From Chloroflexota bacterium (GTDB lineage: Bacteria; Chloroflexota; Anaerolineae; 4572-78; J111): a stretch of DNA of 56,384 bases. The number at the start of each line of letters is the position of its first letter. Position 1 is the first letter of the stretch. The translations under genes and the position numbers were made by a program. Under the pieces are notes generated by a model. That model was not told the origin of the DNA, did not search any database, and saw only the letters and a list, made by a program, of their open reading frames with translations. The stretch lies in assembly GCA_016860845.1 (NCBI GenBank), contig BOKF01000053.1:1-56384 (forward strand), given 5' to 3'. Shown here one piece after another: positions 52,935 through 56,384 of this stretch.

Positions 52935-54104
52935 ATGGACTCATCCATTACTCAATTGATTCTCCAAGACCGCAAAATTGCCTATGTTATCACCGACCCC
53001 AATCTGAAGATATTGGCGGTGAATGATGCGGCAAACATCTTGCCCTCCGGCTATCAGGCCAGCCTGGGATGCTCTCTGCTAGACCTGGAACCTGAACTGA
53101 TCGGCTGTGAGGAAGCTTTGGCCGACGTTTTGGCCGGAGAACTGCCCCGTTTTGAACTGGCCTGGGTCAACCGCGAGACCGCTGCCGGTCAGACCATCTA
53201 TTTGACCCTGGTCGAGCTGCCTCATCGAGACCCGGAGGGGCGGATTATTGGTCTCATCCATCTTGTCGAAGATGTGACCGAGGTGGGCGTGCTGCATCAG
53301 TGGCTGGCCCAACAGCGCAACGAGCTGCGCCTGCTGCGAGATCAATTGGCCCGGCAGAATCTCGAACTGGCGGCGGCCAACGCCGAATTGCAGCGTCTGG
53401 ACGAATTAAAATCCATGTTTGTCTCCATCGCTGCGCACGAACTGCGCACGCCGTTGACGTTGATCAGGGGATATGGCGAGATGCTTTTGGATGGAGATTT
53501 AGGCCCTCTGGCCGACACGCAGCGCGATTGTCTTGAGATTATCGAGAGAAGCGCCAGCCGTCTGCTGACCATCACCAGCGAGCTGCTTGATGTGACCCGG
53601 ATCGAAACCGGACGGATCGAGTTAGTTTTGAAACCGGTAGACCTGCCCACCCTGGTCAGGGCTATGGCCGCCGAATTTGGCCCAGAGTTGGAAGCCAGGA
53701 GTCAGCGCCTTACCTTACGGATTCCCTCCAGTTTGCCCCCTGCTTTGGGCGACGAAACACGGGCTGCCCAAATCATTGGTAATCTGTTGAGTAACGCCAG
53801 CAAATTCACTCCCCAAGGAGGGCTTATTACCGTTGAGGTGGCCCTGGCTGAAGAGGCAGGCTTTCTGCAAGTCTTGGTGGCAGACAACGGCGTGGGCATT
53901 TCGGCTGACGACCAGGTCAAACTGTTCAACCGTTTCTTCCGCGCCGCAAGTCCGCCATCCACCGAGGCCAAGGGCGCCGGCCTGGGGCTATATATCACCC
54001 GCGCGCTGGTCGAGCTGCACGGCGGACGCATCTGGTTTGAAAGCGAGCTGGGGCGGGGAAGCACCTTCCACGTGACTTTCCCGGCTGCTGATAGGCCGGT
54101 GTAG
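52935..54104 (+). CDS. PAS sensor histidine kinase
   Basis: About 389 residues without transmembrane segments. A PAS domain (residues 10-125) precedes a coiled coil (LLRDQLARQNLELAAANAELQR), HisKA with phospho-acceptor in IAAHELRTPLTLI, and HATPase_c (DNGVGIS, GAGLGLYI). The ATG at 52935 has GGGAAAGAG upstream; an in-frame TTG at 52914 overlaps the GTPase stop but is less likely. It follows the GTPase gene by 17 bases. Likely phosphorylates the OmpR regulator or single receiver nearby. Confidence 0.93.
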   Translation: MDSSITQLILQDRKIAYVITDPNLKILAVNDAANILPSGYQASLGCSLLDLEPELIGCEEALADVLAGELPRFELAWVNRETAAGQTIYLTLVELPHRDPEGRIIGLIHLVEDVTEVGVLHQWLAQQRNELRLLRDQLARQNLELAAANAELQRLDELKSMFVSIAAHELRTPLTLIRGYGEMLLDGDLGPLADTQRDCLEIIERSASRLLTITSELLDVTRIETGRIELVLKPVDLPTLVRAMAAEFGPELEARSQRLTLRIPSSLPPALGDETRAAQIIGNLLSNASKFTPQGGLITVEVALAEEAGFLQVLVADNGVGISADDQVKLFNRFFRAASPPSTEAKGAGLGLYITRALVELHGGRIWFESELGRGSTFHVTFPAADRPV

Positions 54105-54109
54105 AAGGC

Positions 54110-54433
54110 TTATTCCCGGTGTGACGCTGCTTCAAATTCCTCGCGGGTGATAAAGTCGCCGCGGGAAATGTCGCGGTTAATAAGGCGGCGGTTTTCATCA
54201 AAGGTTAAAACGACCTCGATGCGTTCAAAGCAGAGATGACTTCCCACCAGCGTTTTATGGGCGGTGTAGCCGCCTTCGTCGTTTTGGCTCAGATTATTTT
54301 GCAAATCCAGGCGCGTTTTGATGACCTCTCCGCATTTACGGCAGCGTACATAAATCCAGTAGACCTGCTGGTTTTGTTCCCCGAGCCTGTTACCGCCGCC
54401 AAATAACGATTTAAGAGAGTCGAAAAAACCCAC
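54110..54433 (-). CDS. small zinc-ribbon-like protein of unknown function
   Basis: A 107-residue protein that I do not recognise. It begins MGFFDSLKSLFGGGN (amphipathic), then has VRCRKCGEVIKTRLDL with one CxxC, HKTLVGSHLCFERIEV with a further cysteine and histidine that could complete a metal site, and ends in a helical acidic tail. A GTG at 54433 with GGAGA upstream is the best start, although the frame is open to 54481. It converges on the histidine kinase gene with five bases between stops. Confidence 0.75.
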   Translation of the reverse strand: MGFFDSLKSLFGGGNRLGEQNQQVYWIYVRCRKCGEVIKTRLDLQNNLSQNDEGGYTAHKTLVGSHLCFERIEVVLTFDENRRLINRDISRGDFITREEFEAASHRE

Positions 54434-54645
54434 CAGTGTATCTCCAAATCTGGGGATAATTGGGCGAGGAGTCAACCCCAAAGCTGCGCCCGCACAGATC
54501 TCAAAAATAGTTTACTTCAAAGTGTCAAAGACTGCCAAAATCAATGCCAACGTTTCCAGATTTAACTTGAAAATATGAAGAAACCTCTTGACAGATTTAT
54601 AAAATTAAGCGCGAATGTTGCCTGATAAAGCTTGATCATCAAGGC

Positions 54646-56187
54646 CTAGCTGTATAGCTCTACCCCGGCCAGCTCCCGCTCGCGGCAGGCGACGTAATCC
54701 CACAAGGCCTCGGCCAGGCCGGGGTCAATAGGTGGGGCTTCGTACTGGTTGAGCAGCTCTTTCCAAATCAGGTGGGCGCGTTTGGCCGCATCAAAACTGC
54801 CCGCTTCGAACCAGGTTTGATAGCTGAGCCGGTCGGCCAGGAAGGACTCGTAAAACTCGGTACTGAAGCGGGCCTGGGTATGCGGCGTACCGAAATGATG
54901 GCCGCCCGGACCTACCTCGGCAATCATGTCCAGGGCCAGTGTCTCCTCGTTGATTTCAAAACCGCGCAAAAAGTGGGCGAACATGGCCAGGTTCTCAACA
55001 TCAATGATAAACTTTTCATAGGAGGCGGTCAAGCCTCCCTCCAGCCAGCCGATGGCATGCATAATGAAGTTGGTCCGAGCCAGCACCGCCGGCCACATGG
55101 TCCACATAGTTTCGTAGGCGGCCTGGGCATCGGGCACTTTGGAGGTGTTAAGGCTGCCGCTGCCGCGATAGGGCAGTTGGTAACGGCGAGCCAGTTGCGC
55201 GCCGATAATCAGCGCCCAGGCGCCTTCCGGCGTGCCAAAAGCGGGACTGCCGCTTTTCATATCCACGTTGGTGGTAAAGCCGCCGTAAATCACCGGCGCG
55301 CCGGGCTTGACCAGTTGGGTCAGGGCAATTCCGGCCAGGGCCTCGGCGTTTTGCTGGGCCAGGGCCGCAGCGATGCTGATCGGACTCATGGCTCCGGCCA
55401 GGATGAAGGGGGTGATAATGGTGATCTGGCCGGCGCGGGCATAGGTGATGAGGCCGCCCAGCATACGGTCATCGTAGCGAAGAGGGCTGTTGACGTTAAT
55501 CACCCCGCCAATAACCGGATCGCCGTTGAGGTCGTCGCCAAAGACCAGCCGGGCCATGGCCAGGGCATCGCTGGGGATGACTCGCCCGTGGGCGGCCTCC
55601 TGGATGGCCTTGTCGGTCAAGGTGAAGCCGGACAGCAGGCGGTGGAGATGCCGGGCGGAGATTTCGACATCATGCGGTGCGACCAACTGCTCTCCACTGG
55701 TGTGGAGCAGGTTGCACATGTGGACCAGTTTTTGCAGGTTGTGGTAATCTTTGAGCAGGCCAGGGCGCCGGCCTATCTCCAGGTTGGCGGCAAAGACCGT
55801 ACCCCCGTGAGGCGCAAAAACAAGGGCATCGCCGCCGATAAAGAGATTACGTTCTGGATTTCGAGCACGCCAGGTGAAGGTCTGCGGGGCCTGGGCCACC
55901 AGTTCCAGCACCAGGTTACAGTCCGGCCAGACATGCCGGGCCGAACGGTCCACTTTGGCCCCTGCTTTTTGCCACAGCTCAAGGGCCTCATCGTCAAGAA
56001 AATCCAGGCCGGTCTGCTCCAAAATCTGCATAGACGCCTGGTGGAGCTGCTCCACCTGTTCGGTGGAAACGAGTTCCAGCGGTGCAAGCCGGTTGTGGAT
56101 ATGGCGAAACGGAATTTTCAACAGCGGCGATTGGCTGCGGCTTTGGCGCTGCGCGGCACGGCGAGCCGCTCGGGCTTCTTTATCCAT
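54646..56187 (-). CDS. MttB-superfamily corrinoid methyltransferase (non-pyrrolysine)
   Basis: A 513-residue trimethylamine methyltransferase-family protein. LNTSKVPDAQAAYETM, GPGGHHFGTPHTQARF and IYGGFTTNVDMKSGSPAFGTPEG closely match the copy at 36484-38013, so they are recent paralogues or orthologues of a subfamily. No in-frame TAG, hence no pyrrolysine. The likely reaction is methyl transfer from a quaternary amine to a corrinoid or folate acceptor. ATG at 56187 with AAGGGGGATT directly upstream is chosen over one at 56226. An extended -10 promoter stands upstream on this strand. Confidence 0.92.
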   Translation of the reverse strand: MDKEARAARRAAQRQSRSQSPLLKIPFRHIHNRLAPLELVSTEQVEQLHQASMQILEQTGLDFLDDEALELWQKAGAKVDRSARHVWPDCNLVLELVAQAPQTFTWRARNPERNLFIGGDALVFAPHGGTVFAANLEIGRRPGLLKDYHNLQKLVHMCNLLHTSGEQLVAPHDVEISARHLHRLLSGFTLTDKAIQEAAHGRVIPSDALAMARLVFGDDLNGDPVIGGVINVNSPLRYDDRMLGGLITYARAGQITIITPFILAGAMSPISIAAALAQQNAEALAGIALTQLVKPGAPVIYGGFTTNVDMKSGSPAFGTPEGAWALIIGAQLARRYQLPYRGSGSLNTSKVPDAQAAYETMWTMWPAVLARTNFIMHAIGWLEGGLTASYEKFIIDVENLAMFAHFLRGFEINEETLALDMIAEVGPGGHHFGTPHTQARFSTEFYESFLADRLSYQTWFEAGSFDAAKRAHLIWKELLNQYEAPPIDPGLAEALWDYVACRERELAGVELYS

Positions 56188-56224
56188 AATCCCCCTTTTG
56201 GTATCATCAACGGACGGAGCGCCC

Positions 56225-56249
56225 ATTATAACATAGGCTATAGACCTAT
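56225..56249 (-). promoter_or_regulatory. extended -10 promoter with overlapping dyad
   Basis: On the minus strand TG-T-TATAAT is at 56233-56225 with no strong -35. The dyad ATAGG-N7-CCTAT (56233-56249) abuts it and could be a repressor or activator site for the third methyltransferase gene. The remaining 135 bases to the window end hold no gene that I can see. Confidence 0.45.
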
Positions 56250-56384
56250 CCTAATGCGTGATCGTTCGGAGTTTGGTAAGAGAGGGCAGGAGTAAAAAAT
56301 TTCCCCTACCCCCCCTTGGTTTTTAGGCGAGGAGCAGACCGAAATCAGCCCCACCCCGCCCCAAGTGGTTGCCCGTCCACGTCA

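Noticed and set aside
54772..56295. 507-residue open frame on the plus strand opposite the third methyltransferase
   Set aside because: It is the antisense shadow of a well-supported gene, caused by high GC at third positions; no recognisable domain and no ribosome site.

Overview
The window looks like a chromosomal piece of a Chloroflexota bacterium (Anaerolineae/Caldilineae-like), probably from a metagenome assembly. This is inference from gene content: several MttB-superfamily methyltransferases beside a heterotetrameric sarcosine oxidase, many multi-domain histidine kinases, STAND-type NTPases, a Hanks-type kinase with a Thr/Pro-rich stalk, and numerous small intergenic palindromes. No rRNA, tRNA, CRISPR array or replication origin was recognised.

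Region 1 (about 0-15 kb) is the most unusual. A tightly packed minus-strand operon runs from 12875 down to 2041: two membrane-anchored band-7/SPFH-like proteins, a coiled-coil/helical-repeat protein, a P-loop NTPase with an N-terminal segment resembling an effector-associated (death-like adaptor) domain, a 1247-residue NB-ARC/STAND-like ATPase with TPR-type repeats, a 66-residue peptide, and a radical SAM/SPASM enzyme with a C-terminal PqqD-like peptide-recognition domain. The peptide and radical SAM genes are translationally coupled. A convergent ABC exporter lies just beyond, and a transmembrane Ser/Thr kinase is transcribed divergently. My leading hypothesis is an undescribed NTPase-gated, membrane-scaffolded peptide-modification or conflict/signalling system.

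Region 2 (15-24.2 kb) holds a glutamine amidotransferase paired with an ATP-grasp-like protein, a membrane-anchored repeat protein, and a minus-strand three-gene two-component operon (hybrid kinase, kinase, double-receiver protein).

Region 3 (24.4-38 kb) is a catabolic island: an MttB-like methyltransferase, a membrane protein, a tungsten/molybdenum aldehyde oxidoreductase, a ferritin-like protein, an enolase-superfamily enzyme, an MFS transporter, an IclR regulator, an MmgE/PrpD protein, an AT-rich orphan gene and a second MttB homologue.

Region 4 (38-48.7 kb) contains a YheO/DauR-like regulator divergent from an FAD amine oxidase, an ornithine cyclodeaminase/mu-crystallin-like protein, and soxB, soxD, soxA and soxG. 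A S23-type four-helix-bundle gene bracketed by an 18-bp perfect inverted repeat interrupts soxB and soxD, and a Nudix hydrolase lies between soxA and soxG. With the MttB homologues (a third lies at 54.6-56.2 kb) this suggests stepwise demethylation of a betaine-type compound to glycine with one-carbon units going to folate or corrinoid carriers; the substrate is inferred.

Region 5 (48.9-54.4 kb) is a plus-strand signalling cluster: hybrid kinase, single receiver, OmpR-type regulator, a Rab/Ras-like small GTPase and a PAS histidine kinase, followed by a convergent zinc-ribbon-like small protein.
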